From NCBI RefSeq assembly GCF_003583935.1, contig NZ_QYRN01000004.1:310001-374000 (forward strand): 64,000 nt of DNA, read 5' to 3'. The DNA comes from Aureimonas flava. Its GTDB lineage: Bacteria > Pseudomonadota > Alphaproteobacteria > Rhizobiales > Rhizobiaceae. Shown here one piece after another: positions 54,278 through 64,000 of the stretch. The position numbers and the translations under genes are program-made. Positions within the stretch are counted from its first letter, which is position 1. Each line of letters starts with the position of its first letter. Below the pieces are notes generated by a model. It worked only from the letters and a program-made list of their open reading frames with translations. It searched no databases and was not told the DNA's origin.

Positions 54278-55567
54278 TCAGCCGCGCGCCTCGACCGGAG
54301 CGTAGTCGCGCTGCGCCGCGCCCGTATAAAGCTGGCGCGGACGGCCGATACGCTGGTGCGGATCCTCGATCATCTCCTTCCACTGCGCGATCCAGCCCAC
54401 GGTGCGGGCGACCGCGAACAGCACCGTGAACATCTCGGTGGGGAAGCCGAGCGCCTTCAGCGTGATGCCGGAGTAGAAGTCGACGTTCGGATAGAGCTTC
54501 TTCTCGATGAAGTACGGATCGTGCAGCGCGATCTGCTCGAGCTCCATCGCCACTTCGAGCAGCGGATCGTCCTTGATGCCGAGCTCGTTCAGCACCTCGT
54601 GGCAGGTCTGCTGCATGATCTTGGCGCGCGGGTCGTAGTTCTTGTAGACCCGGTGGCCGAATCCCATGAGGCGGAACGGGTCGTTCTTGTCCTTCGCGCG
54701 GGCGATGAACTCGGGAATCCGCTCCTTGCTGCCGATCTCGGCCAGCATGTTGAGCGCCGCCTCGTTGGCGCCGCCGTGGGCCGGCCCCCAGAGGCAGGCG
54801 ATGCCCGCCGCGATGCAGGCGAAGGGGTTGGCGCCCGAGGAGCCCGCCAGGCGGACGGTCGAGGTCGAGGCGTTCTGCTCGTGATCCGCGTGCAGGGTGA
54901 AGATCCGATCCATCGCTCGGGCGAGAACCGGGTTGATCTGGTACGGCTCGCAGGGAACCGCGAAGCACATGTGCAGGAAGTTTTCCGCGTAGGAGAGGTC
55001 GTTGCGCGGATAAACGAACGGCTGGCCGATGTGGTACTTGTAGGCCATGGCCGCCAGCGTCGGCGTCTTGGCGATCATGCGGATCGACGCGACCATGCGC
55101 TGGTGCGGATCGGCGATGTCGGTGGAGTCGTGGTAGAAGGCCGACAGCGCGCCCACCGAGCCGACCATCACGGCCATCGGATGCGCGTCGCGGCGGAAGC
55201 CCGTGTAGAAGCGGGACATCTGCTCGTGCACCATGGTGTGGCGCGTCACCCGGTAGGAGAAGTCGCTCATCTCGTTCGCGGTCGGCAATTCGCCGTAGAG
55301 CAGGAGATAGCAGGTCTCCAGGAAGTTGCCCTTCTCGGCGAGCTGATCGATCGGGTAGCCGCGATGCAGGAGGACGCCCTCGTCGCCGTCGATGAAGGTG
55401 ATCTTCGATTCGCAGGACGCGGTCGAGGTGAAGCCGGGGTCGTAGGTGAACAGCCCGGTGTCCTTGTAGAGCGCCGCAATGTCGACGACATCGGGACCGA
55501 TCGTCCCTTGGCGCAGCTTCAGCTCGGTTTCCTTCGCGCCTAAGGACAGTTTCGCCGAATCGGTCAT
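54278..55567 (-). CDS. gltA: Citrate synthase, type II
   Basis: Condenses acetyl-CoA and oxaloacetate, the entry step of the TCA cycle. The 429-residue protein is the NADH-sensitive-type (type II) length. The catalytic parts are [20 protein letters not shown] with one active His, [20 protein letters not shown] with the second, and [20 protein letters not shown] with the Asp. AGAAGGGGTAACGC precedes the ATG. It converges on lpxB and lies 139 bases downstream of gltX on the same strand. Confidence 0.97.
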   Translation of the reverse strand: MTDSAKLSLGAKETELKLRQGTIGPDVVDIAALYKDTGLFTYDPGFTSTASCESKITFIDGDEGVLLHRGYPIDQLAEKGNFLETCYLLLYGELPTANEMSDFSYRVTRHTMVHEQMSRFYTGFRRDAHPMAVMVGSVGALSAFYHDSTDIADPHQRMVASIRMIAKTPTLAAMAYKYHIGQPFVYPRNDLSYAENFLHMCFAVPCEPYQINPVLARAMDRIFTLHADHEQNASTSTVRLAGSSGANPFACIAAGIACLWGPAHGGANEAALNMLAEIGSKERIPEFIARAKDKNDPFRLMGFGHRVYKNYDPRAKIMQQTCHEVLNELGIKDDPLLEVAMELEQIALHDPYFIEKKLYPNVDFYSGITLKALGFPTEMFTVLFAVARTVGWIAQWKEMIEDPHQRIGRPRQLYTGAAQRDYAPVEARG

Positions 55568-55706
55568 GCGTTACCCCTTCTGAAAGACCGCGCAGGCTGG
55601 GCCCGACGGGAGCTTGCCGGCCCGGAACGCGCGGAGGCGCAACCCGGGCCATTGGTGAGCGGAATATTGCACCGCACTCTATTAAGCGCCAGTGCAGAGC
55701 GTTGGT

Positions 55707-57128
55707 TCATGCGGCCTGTTCGCGCAGTCTGGCCAATGTTTCATCACGCCCGAGAACGTCCAGAACGTCGAAGACGCCGGGCGACGTGGTCTTGCCCGTG
55801 AGCGCGGCGCGCAAGGGTTGAGCAGCCTTGCCGAGTTTCAGGCCCTGCTGCTCGGCGTAGTCTCGCACCGCGGCTTCGACGCTGGCCGCGTTCCAATCGG
55901 CGACCTGCTCCAGGACGGGCAGGAGACCGGACACGACCTCGCGTCCACCACCGGCCAGGATTTCCTCGGCCTTCGGCTCGATGGCCAGCGGGCGGGCGGC
56001 GAACAGGTAGGCCGAGCTCTCGGCAAGTTCCACCAGCGTCTTCGCGCGTTCCTTGAGGCCAGGCATCGCCCGCAGCAGGCGGTCGCGCACCACTTCGTCC
56101 GGTTCGGACCGCAGGATGGCGCCGTTCGGCAGATGCTCGCGCACGGACATCAGCATGTCCACGAGCTCCGCGTCGCCGCTGGCGCGGATCCAGTGGCCGT
56201 TCACCGCGTCGAGCTTGGCGAAGTCGAAGCGCGCCGCCCCCCGGTTCACGTCGTCGATGTCGAACCAGGCGATCATCTCCTCCGGCGAGATGATCTCGTC
56301 GTCGCCGTGGCTCCAGCCGAGGCGCACGAGATAGTTCTTCAGGCCGACGGGAAGGTAGCCCATCTCGCGATACGCCTCGACGCCCAGCGCGCCGTGCCGC
56401 TTCGACAGCTTGGCCCCGTCCGCGCCGTGAATGAGCGGGATGTGCGCGAAAACCGGCACGTCCCAGTCCATCGCACGGTAGATCAGCGTCTGGCGGCCGG
56501 CATTGGTCAGGTGGTCGTCGCCGCGGATGATGTGCGTGACGCCCATGTCGTGGTCGTCCACGACGACGGCGTGCATGTAGGTCGGCGTTCCGTCCGAGCG
56601 CAGCAGGATGAAGTCGTCCAGGTCCTTGTTGGGGAAGCGGACCTCGCCCTGTACGCGGTCCTGCACCACGGTCTCGCCGTCGAGCGGCGCCTTGATGCGG
56701 ATCACGGGCTTGACCCCCGCCGGTGCCTCCGACGGATCGCGATCGCGCCAACGGCCGTCGTAGCGCGGCGGCCGCTTCTCCGCCTTCGCCTTCTCGCGCA
56801 TCTCGTCGAGCTCGGCGGGCGAGGCGTAGCAATAGTACGCCTTGCCGGCGGCCACGAGGGCTTCGGCGACCTCGCGGTGGCGCGCGGCGCGGGCGAACTG
56901 GGACACCGGCGGCTCGTCCGCATCGAGGCCGAGCCAATGCAGCCCCTCGATGATCGCCGAGACGGCAGCCTCGGTGGAACGCTCGCGGTCGGTGTCCTCG
57001 ATGCGTAGCAGCATCTTGCCGCCCATCCGCCGCGCGTAGAGCCAATTGAAGAGCGCCGTGCGCGCGCCGCCAATGTGAAGATAGCCCGTCGGCGACGGTG
57101 CGAACCGGGTTACCACGCGGTCGGTCAT
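55707..57128 (-). CDS. gltX: Glutamate--tRNA ligase
   Basis: Class I synthetase charging tRNA-Glu, and tRNA-Gln in organisms that use the GatCAB route. HIGH motif: [20 protein letters not shown] at about residues 8-27; KMSKS motif: [20 protein letters not shown] near 248. The 473-residue length is normal. The ATG at 57128 follows GAGGATCTTGG; the frame extends 44 codons further without conservation. Alphaproteobacteria often have two GltX copies with different tRNA specificity; this one cannot be assigned. comEC is divergent with 147 bases between. Confidence 0.96.
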   Translation of the reverse strand: MTDRVVTRFAPSPTGYLHIGGARTALFNWLYARRMGGKMLLRIEDTDRERSTEAAVSAIIEGLHWLGLDADEPPVSQFARAARHREVAEALVAAGKAYYCYASPAELDEMREKAKAEKRPPRYDGRWRDRDPSEAPAGVKPVIRIKAPLDGETVVQDRVQGEVRFPNKDLDDFILLRSDGTPTYMHAVVVDDHDMGVTHIIRGDDHLTNAGRQTLIYRAMDWDVPVFAHIPLIHGADGAKLSKRHGALGVEAYREMGYLPVGLKNYLVRLGWSHGDDEIISPEEMIAWFDIDDVNRGAARFDFAKLDAVNGHWIRASGDAELVDMLMSVREHLPNGAILRSEPDEVVRDRLLRAMPGLKERAKTLVELAESSAYLFAARPLAIEPKAEEILAGGGREVVSGLLPVLEQVADWNAASVEAAVRDYAEQQGLKLGKAAQPLRAALTGKTTSPGVFDVLDVLGRDETLARLREQAA

Positions 57129-57275
57129 CCAAGATCCTCGAAGGTGGGGCGTCTCGGCCCGGGGCCGGGCGGCGGTGGTCCGCGAAAGCCTGTGCGAACC
57201 CGGCGAGACGATGCCTGTCTTTTTCGAGCCGTGGTGTAGCATAGAGGACAGGGGAGACAAGCGAAGCGAACCATC

Positions 57276-59594
57276 GTGACCTCAGCCGATCCAGGCATCG
57301 CGGCGCGTGCGCTGTCTTCCGGGGCGCAGGCCGGCACCGCGCCGCTCGCCGCGCCGCGCGCTCGCTGGCGCCGGTGGGCGGTCGCGCAACTCTCTCTCGA
57401 AGAACGGGCGCGCAGCGGCTTCGCGCTGTTTCCGATCGCCATGATGGTCGCGGCCGTCCTCGTCTACCGCGGGCCCGTCCGGCCGGACGTGCCGTCCGTG
57501 GCCATGCTCGCCGTCTGCGCGCTGGCCCTCGTGTCGCCGTGGGTCCACGCACGCCCGCTGCGCACGGCGGGGATCGTTCTCCTTGGCCTCGCGGCAGGCC
57601 TTGCGGCCTGCCATGTGGAACTTGCCCGCACCCGCACCACCGTTTTCTCGGGGGAGGCGACCGTTCGCCTCACGGGGACCGTGGTGCGACGCGAGCAGGA
57701 CGAACGCGGGCGATACCGCTATCTGCTCGACGTCTCGCACACCGAGCGACCCGTCCTGTCGCGGCCGCCCGAGCGCGTGCGCATCGTCGTCTCCAGCCGT
57801 CACGAACCCTTGGCGATCGGGGCGCGGTACATGGGGCTCGTGCGCCTGCGCCCGCCCGCCGGCCCCGCGTTTCCCGGCGCGCACGACTTCGCCTTCGGCG
57901 CCTACTTCGACGGATTGGGCGCTTACGGCTTTTCGCTCGGTGCTCCCGAATCCGGAGGCGAGCTGCGCGACCCGACATTCGCCGACCGGGTCGCCACGCT
58001 TCGGCTGACGATGAGCGAGCGGATCCGCGAGGCTCTGCCGGGCCCCACGGGCGCGGTCGCGGCGGCGCTGGTGACGGGAGACCGCGCCGGCATCCCCGAC
58101 GACATCAACGAGGACCTGCGGATCACCGGCCTCGCCCACGTCCTGTCGATCAGCGGCTTTCACATGGCGCTGGTCGCGGGATTCTTCATGCTCGCGACCC
58201 GCCTCGGCCTTGCCGCCGTCGCCCCGCTCGCGCTGCACTGGCCGGTCAAGAAGATTGCGGCGCTGGTCGCGCTGGCGGGCACGGGCTTCTATTTCCTTCT
58301 GGCAGGCGACAACGCGGCGACAGAACGGTCCTTCGTGATGATCGCGGTGATGCTCGGCGCGATTCTGTTCGACCGACCGGCGCTGACGCTGCGAAACGTC
58401 TGCGTGGCCGCCGTCGTGGTGATCGCCTTCACGCCGCACGCCGTCGTCACCGCGACGTTCCAGATGTCGTTCGCCGCCACGGCCGCGCTGATCGGCGCCT
58501 ATGGCGCCTATGCGCGGTGGCGGGTGCGGCGAGGGAGGCCCACGCGCGGCTGGCTCGATCCGCGCGCGATCGCGGCCTTCGTTTCCGGCGCAGCGGTCTC
58601 TTCGCTGATCGCGGGCGGCGCGACGGCGCCCTTCGCCATCCATCACTTCCAGCGCGGCGCGCCGTTCTCGTTGATCGCCAACGTGCTGGTGACGCCGATC
58701 TTCAGCTTGGCCGTCATGCCTCTCGGGATGATTTCGGCCCTGTCCATGCCGTTCGGACTGCACGCCTGGCCTCTCGCGGCGATGGGATGGGGGCTCGATC
58801 TCGTGTTCGCCACGGCGGGCTGGCTTGCCGACGCTCTGCCGGACTACCCGACGGGGCGGATGAGCGGCACCGCGCTCCTGTGCTTCTCGGCTGCGATCCT
58901 GATCCTGTCCTTCTCGGCCAGCGCCTTCCGGTGGGCCGCGCTCGCCCCGGCCGCACTCGGCCTCGTTCTGTTTCGCCCAGGTCCGCCGCCGGAGCTTTTG
59001 ATCTTCGAAAGCGGGCGCGAGGTCGCGGTGCTGGATGCCGGCGGCGCGATCCGCTCGCTGCGGCCCCGCCCCGCGGCCTTCGTCTGGGATCAATGGCGGC
59101 GGGCCTATCCGGGGTCGCCCCCGGAAAAGGGAGAGGCGGACCGCGCCGAAGCGGACGCCCCCTCGACCGCCGGAGGGCAGGGCTCGGCGGCCGCGATCGA
59201 TGCGACCGACGCTTTTCGCTGCGAGAACGGTATCTGTCACGCGCGCACGCGGACCGGCATCGTGGTCGGCTGGAGCGACGACTACGAAACGCTCGACGAG
59301 CTCTGCCGCACCAGCGAAGTCGCCATCATGGCCCGCGCGGTCCGCGCCCGCCGCTGCGACGCGGGCGGCGGTCAACTCGTCACCCTGAGAACGCTGCGGC
59401 GGACCGGATCGCTTGCCGTCTCCCGAGGTCCCGACGGAGCCGTCGTCCTGGAACCCTCGGTTCCCGCCGTTCCGCAGGAGTGGAACCGCCATCGCCTGGC
59501 CCCTTGGCCCGAGCGATGGCGCCGCGACGGGGACGGTCCGGCTCCGTCCGATGGTTCGACCGCACGCGATCCGGCAAATGCCGAGACGCCATGA
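57276..59594 (+). CDS. comEC: ComEC/Rec2 family membrane protein, GTG start
   Basis: ComEC forms the inner-membrane DNA channel in naturally competent bacteria. The GTG at 57276 follows GGGGAGACAAG at some distance and is the first plausible start. The 772-residue protein has an N-terminal DUF4131-type part (about 45-230), then the Competence domain with [20 protein letters not shown] and about nine membrane segments (260-560). The C-terminal part (about 565-770) should be a metallo-beta-lactamase-like domain, but no HxHxDH motif is visible; only [17 protein letters not shown] and a [10 protein letters not shown] stretch are there. DNA uptake is therefore uncertain. Confidence 0.88.
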   Translation: MTSADPGIAARALSSGAQAGTAPLAAPRARWRRWAVAQLSLEERARSGFALFPIAMMVAAVLVYRGPVRPDVPSVAMLAVCALALVSPWVHARPLRTAGIVLLGLAAGLAACHVELARTRTTVFSGEATVRLTGTVVRREQDERGRYRYLLDVSHTERPVLSRPPERVRIVVSSRHEPLAIGARYMGLVRLRPPAGPAFPGAHDFAFGAYFDGLGAYGFSLGAPESGGELRDPTFADRVATLRLTMSERIREALPGPTGAVAAALVTGDRAGIPDDINEDLRITGLAHVLSISGFHMALVAGFFMLATRLGLAAVAPLALHWPVKKIAALVALAGTGFYFLLAGDNAATERSFVMIAVMLGAILFDRPALTLRNVCVAAVVVIAFTPHAVVTATFQMSFAATAALIGAYGAYARWRVRRGRPTRGWLDPRAIAAFVSGAAVSSLIAGGATAPFAIHHFQRGAPFSLIANVLVTPIFSLAVMPLGMISALSMPFGLHAWPLAAMGWGLDLVFATAGWLADALPDYPTGRMSGTALLCFSAAILILSFSASAFRWAALAPAALGLVLFRPGPPPELLIFESGREVAVLDAGGAIRSLRPRPAAFVWDQWRRAYPGSPPEKGEADRAEADAPSTAGGQGSAAAIDATDAFRCENGICHARTRTGIVVGWSDDYETLDELCRTSEVAIMARAVRARRCDAGGGQLVTLRTLRRTGSLAVSRGPDGAVVLEPSVPAVPQEWNRHRLAPWPERWRRDGDGPAPSDGSTARDPANAETP

Positions 59595-59662
59595 GGCCGG
59601 CGGGGCGCGGTTCCGGCGGCGGTGGCCGACGCCGGGCATCGTCCGGCGCCGCGGGATCGCCT

Positions 59663-60346
59663 TCAGTGGTAGCGGCGGATCAGCCCGACCAGCTTTCCCT
59701 GCACCTTGACGCGCTCGGCGCCGAGTAGCCGCGTCTCGTAGGCCGGGTTGGCCGCCTCGAGCGCCACCATGTTGCCTTTCCGGCGGAAGCGCTTCAGCGT
59801 CGCTTCCTCGTCGTCCACGAGGGCCACGACGATCTCGCCGACGGTCGCCGAGTCCGACCGCTGGATCACGACCGTATCGCCGTCGAGAATGCCCGCCTCG
59901 ATCATCGAGTCGCCCTTCACCTCCAGAGCGTAGTGCTCTCCGGCTCCCAGCATCTCGGGCGGAACGACGATATCGTGCGTGTTCTGCTGGATCGCGGAGA
60001 TGGGTACGCCGGCCGCGATCCGACCCATGACCGGCACCGAGGACGTGTCACGCTCGACCGTGCGCGGCGTCTTGAACAGCGGCTCGACATTGGACGGAAG
60101 GGGAGGCGGAGCCGCCGCGGCTCGCCCGGCGGATTCGGGCAGCTTCACCACCTCCAGCGCGCGTGCCCTGTTGGGAAGGCGGCGGATGAAGCCACGTTCC
60201 TCGAGCGCCGTGATCAGGCGATGGATGCCCGATTTCGAGCGCAGATCCAGCGCGTCCTTCATCTCGTCGAACGAAGGCGGAACGCCGACCGATTGCAACC
60301 GCTCGTGAATGAACATCAGGAGGTCGTGCTGCTTGCGGGTCAGCAT
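59663..60346 (-). CDS. lexA: LexA repressor
   Basis: SOS repressor that self-cleaves when RecA is active. The 227-residue protein has a winged helix (residues 1-65, [40 protein letters not shown]), a linker, and the peptidase domain with the Ala112-Gly113 cleavage site (GRIAAGVP), Ser147 (KGDSMIEAG) and Lys185 (ATLKRF). GAGGAATCATCCC precedes the ATG. Two GTTC-N7-GTTC-like boxes lie upstream, so it is surely autoregulated. moeA ends 62 bases upstream on the same strand. Confidence 0.97.
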   Translation of the reverse strand: MLTRKQHDLLMFIHERLQSVGVPPSFDEMKDALDLRSKSGIHRLITALEERGFIRRLPNRARALEVVKLPESAGRAAAAPPPLPSNVEPLFKTPRTVERDTSSVPVMGRIAAGVPISAIQQNTHDIVVPPEMLGAGEHYALEVKGDSMIEAGILDGDTVVIQRSDSATVGEIVVALVDDEEATLKRFRRKGNMVALEAANPAYETRLLGAERVKVQGKLVGLIRRYH

Positions 60347-60360
60347 GGGATGATTCCTCG

Positions 60361-60375
60361 AAACAAAACCTGAAC
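60361..60375 (-). promoter_or_regulatory. SOS box 1 (GTTC-N7-GTTT) upstream of lexA
   Basis: Read on the minus strand it is GTTC-AGGTTTT-GTTT, one mismatch from the alphaproteobacterial LexA box GTTC-N7-GTTC. It lies 14 bases before the lexA start codon, probably downstream of the transcription start. Confidence 0.6.
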
Positions 60376-60376
60376 A

Positions 60377-60405
60377 AAACTAGCTGTTCCGTTTGTGTTC
60401 TGCAA
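60377..60405 (-). promoter_or_regulatory. Predicted lexA promoter
   Basis: On the minus strand TTGCAG (60405-60400) and TAGTTT (60382-60377) are 17 bases apart. The perfect SOS box at 60386-60400 fills the spacer, the usual place for LexA to block polymerase. Confidence 0.5.
60386..60400 (+). promoter_or_regulatory. SOS box 2 (perfect GTTC-N7-GTTC) upstream of lexA
   Basis: GTTC-CGTTTGT-GTTC on the plus strand is a perfect match to the direct-repeat LexA box of alphaproteobacteria. It lies 40 bases before lexA and between the predicted -35 and -10 elements. Confidence 0.85.
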
Positions 60406-60408
60406 GGA

Positions 60409-61629
60409 TCATCCAAGGCTCAGGAGGACATACTCGCATTCGCTTCCGGCAAGCGCCGCGGACGCGTGCGCGGGCCGGACCAGAAGCGCATCCGCTCGCG
60501 CGAAGACGGTGAGGAGCGAGGAGTCCTGCCGGTCCAGCGGCACCACGCGCGCCGGCCCACCATCCTCGCCGCTTTCCAGACGCGCGCGCAGGAAGTCGCA
60601 GCGATGGTCGTTCGCCCTGACCGGCGCCCCGAGGATCCCCTTGCGGCGCCGTGCGGCGGCCGGGAGGCCCGACAGGCGCTCCACCAGCGGGCGAAGGAAC
60701 AGCTCCGCCGTCACCAAGCTCGATGCCGGATTTCCAGGAAGGCCGAGCACATGCATCGGGCCCAGCGAGCCCGCCATCAAAGGTTTGCCGGGGCGCATCG
60801 CGACCTTCCAGAAGTCGAGCTTCGCACCTTCGTCCCGGAGCACCGGACCCACGAGGTCGTGATCCCCCACGGACGCACCACCGATCGTCACGAGGACGTC
60901 GGCCTCTTCTCTCCGGGCACGGCGGAAGGCATCGGCGAGGGCGTCGCGCAGGTCCGGCACGATGCCGAGATCGATCACCCGTCCGCCGGCGGCGCGCACG
61001 ATCATGGCAACGGCGAGGCTGTTGGAGGCGACGGTCTGCGAGGGGCCGGGCATCGCGCCGGGCGGAACGAGTTCGTCGCCGGTGGCGGCGACCGCCACGC
61101 GGACCTGACGGCGAACGGGAAGGGCGCCGTGGCCGCCGCTGGCGGCGAGGGCGCAGGCGGCGGGCCCGAGACGCAGGCCGGCACGCAGCAGCACATCGCC
61201 GCCCGCGAAGTCGTTTCCGGCGCGCCGGATATTGGCGCCGGCCGCCATGGGCTCCAGCACACGGACGCGGCGGTCCGAGACGCGCTCGGTGTTTTCCTGG
61301 ATCACCACGGCATCGGCACCGTCGGGCACCGGGGCGCCGGTGAAGATTCGCACGGCGCCGCCCGTCGGCATCGCGCCGTCGAAGGCGTGGCCGGCCGCCG
61401 ATTCGCCGACGATGTCGAGCTCGCAGGGCGTGGCGCGCAGATCGGCGGCGCGAAGCGCATAGCCGTCCATGGCCGAGGCGTCGAAGGCGGGCTGCGTCCG
61501 GCGCGCGTGGAGGTCGGCCGCGAGGATGCGCCCGAACGCGCCGTCGATCGCAACGGTCTCGACGTCGGATACGGGCTGCGCGCCCCGGAGCAGCCGATCC
61601 AGCGCCTCCTCGAACGGGACCAGCGTCAT
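60409..61629 (-). CDS. moeA: Molybdopterin molybdenumtransferase MoeA
   Basis: MoeA inserts molybdate into adenylated molybdopterin to give the active cofactor. The 406-residue protein has [20 protein letters not shown] near the start, the MoCo-binding core [54 protein letters not shown] and [20 protein letters not shown]. The ATG at 61629 overlaps the moaC stop by four bases; an open frame continues upstream without conservation. The cofactor would be used by enzymes such as the molybdoenzyme at 22306. Confidence 0.95.
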   Translation of the reverse strand: MTLVPFEEALDRLLRGAQPVSDVETVAIDGAFGRILAADLHARRTQPAFDASAMDGYALRAADLRATPCELDIVGESAAGHAFDGAMPTGGAVRIFTGAPVPDGADAVVIQENTERVSDRRVRVLEPMAAGANIRRAGNDFAGGDVLLRAGLRLGPAACALAASGGHGALPVRRQVRVAVAATGDELVPPGAMPGPSQTVASNSLAVAMIVRAAGGRVIDLGIVPDLRDALADAFRRARREEADVLVTIGGASVGDHDLVGPVLRDEGAKLDFWKVAMRPGKPLMAGSLGPMHVLGLPGNPASSLVTAELFLRPLVERLSGLPAAARRRKGILGAPVRANDHRCDFLRARLESGEDGGPARVVPLDRQDSSLLTVFARADALLVRPAHASAALAGSECEYVLLSLG

Positions 61630-62108
61630 CGCGCCGACCAGTCGCCCGAACGGCCGCCGGACTTGGCGAGAAGCCGGATGCCGGTGATCGACATGCCGCG
61701 ATCCACGGCCTTCGCCATGTCGTAGATCGTGAGGCAGGCGACGGATACGGCGGTGAGCGCCTCCATCTCGATCCCGGTTCGGCCCGAGACGCGTGCGCCC
61801 GCGGTCACGCGGATGCCGGGCAGGGCGGGCTCGAACTCGAGGTCCACGGAAACCTTTTCCAGAAGCAGTGGATGGCACAGCGGGATCAGCTCGTGCGTGC
61901 GCTTGGCGGCCATGATGCCGGCCACGCGGGCGATCGAGAGCACGTCGCCCTTCTTGGAAGCGCCGGTGCGGATCATCTCCAGCGTCTCGGGTGCCATCAT
62001 CACCAGCCCCTCGGCGCTGGCGTGGCGCACTGTCACGTCCTTACCGCCCACGTCGACCATCGCAGCGTTGCCGGCGTCGTCGAGATGGGTGAGGCGGTCG
62101 CCGCTCAT
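61626..62108 (-). CDS. moaC: Cyclic pyranopterin monophosphate synthase MoaC
   Basis: MoaC forms cyclic pyranopterin monophosphate, an early step in molybdenum cofactor synthesis. The 160-residue protein has [40 protein letters not shown] and [20 protein letters not shown] with [10 protein letters not shown], the full family signature. It overlaps moeA and trpC by four bases on each side, so trpC-moaC-moeA form one translated run. Confidence 0.97.
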   Translation of the reverse strand: MSGDRLTHLDDAGNAAMVDVGGKDVTVRHASAEGLVMMAPETLEMIRTGASKKGDVLSIARVAGIMAAKRTHELIPLCHPLLLEKVSVDLEFEPALPGIRVTAGARVSGRTGIEMEALTAVSVACLTIYDMAKAVDRGMSITGIRLLAKSGGRSGDWSAR

Positions 62109-62914
62109 GCGCCCGAAGCCTGTTCGCCTGTGAGGAGCGCGCGTGTCGCGGCCTCCACGTCCGCCTGCCGCATCAGGCTTTCTCCGATCAGGAAGGTGGA
62201 GATGCCGGATCGGGTGAGGCGCGCGCAGTCGGCGTGGCTGCCGATGCCGCTCTCGCCCACCAGGATGCGCTCGGCGCCCACCATCCCGGACAGCCGCTCG
62301 CTGACCGCCAGATCGACCTCGAAGGTCCGCAGGTTCCGGTTGTTGACGCCGATCAGGGCGGAGCGGAGCTTCAGCGCCCGCTCCATCTCGGCTTCGTCGT
62401 GCACCTCGATCAGGGCGGCCATGCCGAGATCGGCGGCGGCCGCTTCCAGGTCGGCGGCCAGGGCGTCGTCCACCGACGCCATGATGATCAGGATGGCGTC
62501 CGCGCCCCAGGCCCGCGCTTCGAGCACCTGATACGTGTCGAACAGAAAATCCTTGCGCAGAGCGGGCAGGGCGGTAGCCGCGCGGGCCTCACCCAGGAAT
62601 TCCGGCGCGCCCTGGAAGGAGGGCGTGTCGGTGAGCACGCTCAGGCACGCCGCGCCCCCGTTCTCGTAGGCGCGGGCGAGAGAAGCCGGGTCGAAGTCGG
62701 CGCGGATCAGCCCCTTGGATGGGCTCGCCTTCTTCACCTCCGCGATCAGCGCGTAGCGCCCTTCGGCGTGCCTGCGCTCCAGCGCGCCCTGGAAGTCCCT
62801 CGGCGCGCCCCTGGCCGAGATGCGCTCGCGCAGCTCCGCGGGCGAGACCGTCGCCTTGGCCTTCGCGATTTCCTCGCGCTTGTAGGCTTCGATCCGGGAC
62901 AGGATGTCGGACAT
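62105..62914 (-). CDS. trpC: Indole-3-glycerol phosphate synthase
   Basis: Fourth step of tryptophan synthesis: ring closure of CdRP to indole-3-glycerol phosphate. The 269-residue (beta/alpha)8 protein begins [20 protein letters not shown] and has [20 protein letters not shown] with a catalytic Lys, [20 protein letters not shown] with another, [20 protein letters not shown], and [19 protein letters not shown]. It is monofunctional (no TrpF part). trpD ends three bases upstream; moaC overlaps by four. Confidence 0.97.
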   Translation of the reverse strand: MSDILSRIEAYKREEIAKAKATVSPAELRERISARGAPRDFQGALERRHAEGRYALIAEVKKASPSKGLIRADFDPASLARAYENGGAACLSVLTDTPSFQGAPEFLGEARAATALPALRKDFLFDTYQVLEARAWGADAILIIMASVDDALAADLEAAAADLGMAALIEVHDEAEMERALKLRSALIGVNNRNLRTFEVDLAVSERLSGMVGAERILVGESGIGSHADCARLTRSGISTFLIGESLMRQADVEAATRALLTGEQASGA

Positions 62915-62917
62915 GAT

Positions 62918-63943
62918 TCAGGCCCTCCGTGCCTTCGACGTGGCGGCCACGAGGCGATCCAGCGCCTCGCGCGCCCGCCCCCCGTCGATCGCTTCGCCCG
63001 CCTGCCGGATACCCTCGGCGAGGTCCGAGGCGCGGCCGGCGACGACCAGCGCGGCGCCCGCGTTCAGCACCACGATGTCGCGATACGCGCTGGGCTCGCC
63101 GGCCAGCACCGACCGGAGCGCCGCGGCGTTGCGCGCGGCGTCTCCGCCGACGATCTCCTCGAGCCGTCGCCTGGGAAGGCCGAACTGTTCCGGCTCGATC
63201 GTGAAGTCGCGGATCGCGCCGTCGCGGATCTCGCAGACGGCCGTCGGCCCGCAATTGGTGATCTCGTCGAGCCCGTCGCCGTGGACGACCCAGGCGGCCT
63301 CGGTTCCCAGCGCCAGCAGGGCCTCGGCGATCGGGCGCACCCATTCCGCTGCGTAGACGCCGACCAGGAGGCGCCGGACGCCGGCCGGGTTGGCGAGGGG
63401 GCCGAGCATGTTGAAGATCGTGCGGGTGCCGAGTTCCACGCGCGTCGGACCGACGAACCGCATCGCGGCATGGTGGGTCGGTGCGAACATGAAGCCGAGG
63501 CCCGTCTCGGCCACCACGGCTGAGATGTGGTCGGGGGTCAGGTCGACGTCGACGCCCAGCGCGGCGAGCACGTCGGCCGAGCCGGAGCGCGACGACAGGG
63601 CGCGGTTGCCGTGCTTGGCGACCGGCACGCCGCAGCCGGCCACCACGAAGGCGGCGCAGGTGGAGACGTTGTAGGTGCCCGCGTGGTCGCCGCCCGTTCC
63701 GACGATGTCCACCGCGTCGGCGGGTGCGCGGACCCTAGCCATGTTGGCCCGCATCACGTCGACGGCGCCCGCGATCTCGTCCACCGTCTCGCCGCGCACG
63801 CGCAGCGCCATCAGGAAGCCGCCGATCTGCGAGGGCGTCGCCTCGCCCGACATCAGGATGCCGAAGGCAAGGCGCGCGTCGTCCCGCGAGAGCGCCTCGC
63901 CGCCCGCGACCCTGCCGATCAGCGCCTTGAGGCCTGCGCTCAT
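62918..63943 (-). CDS. trpD: Anthranilate phosphoribosyltransferase
   Basis: Second step of tryptophan synthesis: joins anthranilate and PRPP. The 341-residue protein has the PRPP-binding motif [20 protein letters not shown] at about residues 78-97, [20 protein letters not shown], and [20 protein letters not shown] with [19 protein letters not shown]. Its ATG overlaps the stop of an upstream gene (ATGA). The glutaminase trpG is not seen directly upstream, although only 20 codons are available. Confidence 0.97.
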   Translation of the reverse strand: MSAGLKALIGRVAGGEALSRDDARLAFGILMSGEATPSQIGGFLMALRVRGETVDEIAGAVDVMRANMARVRAPADAVDIVGTGGDHAGTYNVSTCAAFVVAGCGVPVAKHGNRALSSRSGSADVLAALGVDVDLTPDHISAVVAETGLGFMFAPTHHAAMRFVGPTRVELGTRTIFNMLGPLANPAGVRRLLVGVYAAEWVRPIAEALLALGTEAAWVVHGDGLDEITNCGPTAVCEIRDGAIRDFTIEPEQFGLPRRRLEEIVGGDAARNAAALRSVLAGEPSAYRDIVVLNAGAALVVAGRASDLAEGIRQAGEAIDGGRAREALDRLVAATSKARRA

Positions 63944-64000
63944 CGGACGGCGACCTTCGCCTGATTCATGGCCGCGCTGTTCAGCGAGACCGGGATCGTT
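63940..64000 (-). CDS. 3' end of an unidentified gene upstream of trpD
   Basis: The last 20 codons of a minus-strand frame, ending [13 protein letters not shown], stop inside the trpD start (ATGA). The four-base overlap suggests a real, coupled gene. The tail does not look like the end of TrpG. In several Rhizobiales a PpiD/SurA-like peptidyl-prolyl isomerase gene precedes trpD, which would fit, but 20 residues cannot prove it. Confidence 0.5.
   Translation of the reverse strand, partial: TIPVSLNSAAMNQAKVAVR

Noticed and set aside
57282-59639. A 785-codon open frame on the minus strand opposite comEC
   Set aside because: The translated sequence is highly charged low-complexity text with no domain, whereas comEC on the other strand has conserved membrane motifs.

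Overview
The window is GC-rich, densely coded chromosomal DNA from an alphaproteobacterium, almost certainly of the order Hyphomicrobiales (Rhizobiales). The basis is gene order and protein types: an uninterrupted S10-spc-alpha ribosomal cluster followed by a DegP-like protease, rarA, an RluC-type pseudouridine synthase, a HAD phosphatase and ATP12; a short-LID adenylate kinase; LpxI rather than LpxH; a phasin; and a LexA gene with GTTC-N7-GTTC boxes. An Aurantimonadaceae-like genome would fit, but the genus is a guess.

Layout. 1-15.4 kb: 3' end of tuf, then rpsJ-rplC-rplD-rplW-rplB-rpsS-rplV-rpsC-rplP-rpmC-rpsQ-rplN-rplX-rplE-rpsN-rpsH-rplF-rplR-rpsE-rpmD-rplO, an intrinsic terminator, secY-adk, a promoter, then rpsM-rpsK-rpoA-rplQ and a terminator. 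15.4-25.2 kb: an SDR reductase, a 56-residue membrane peptide, a DegP-like protease, rarA, rluC-like, a HAD phosphatase and ATP12 on the plus strand; then lipB, a UPF0178 protein and a molybdoenzyme/cytochrome b pair on the minus strand. 25.3-40.9 kb: tRNA-Leu(GAG), a MerR regulator with a palindromic operator, an acyltransferase-3-like membrane protein with a cysteine-rich tail, an aldo/keto reductase, a YdcF-like protein, several DUF genes, a D,D-carboxypeptidase with a SPOR domain, a phasin, clpS-clpA, azlC-azlD, a HIT protein, and a ridA-gdpD-FemAB-like cluster. 41.1-54.3 kb: rpsB-tsf-pyrH-frr-uppS-cdsA-rseP-bamA-lpxD-fabZ-lpxA-lpxI-lpxB. 54.3-64 kb: gltA and gltX (minus), comEC (plus), then lexA-moeA-moaC-trpC-trpD and the last codons of a further gene, all minus.

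How the genes work together. The first block makes ribosomes, the Sec translocon and the RNA polymerase alpha subunit. The rpsB-lpxB block joins translation factors to UMP supply, undecaprenyl and phospholipid precursors, regulated intramembrane proteolysis, outer-membrane protein assembly and the first steps of lipid A synthesis; most of its lpx genes overlap by about four bases. The last block links the TCA cycle, tRNA charging, DNA uptake, the SOS response, molybdenum cofactor and tryptophan synthesis.

No clear new multi-gene system is visible: this is mostly core genome. The points most worth following are the absence of dxr from its usual place between cdsA and rseP, several strong hairpins inside ribosomal and translation operons, a six-cysteine tail on a membrane acyltransferase-like protein, a small membrane peptide gene with its own terminator, and a degenerate ComEC C-terminus.
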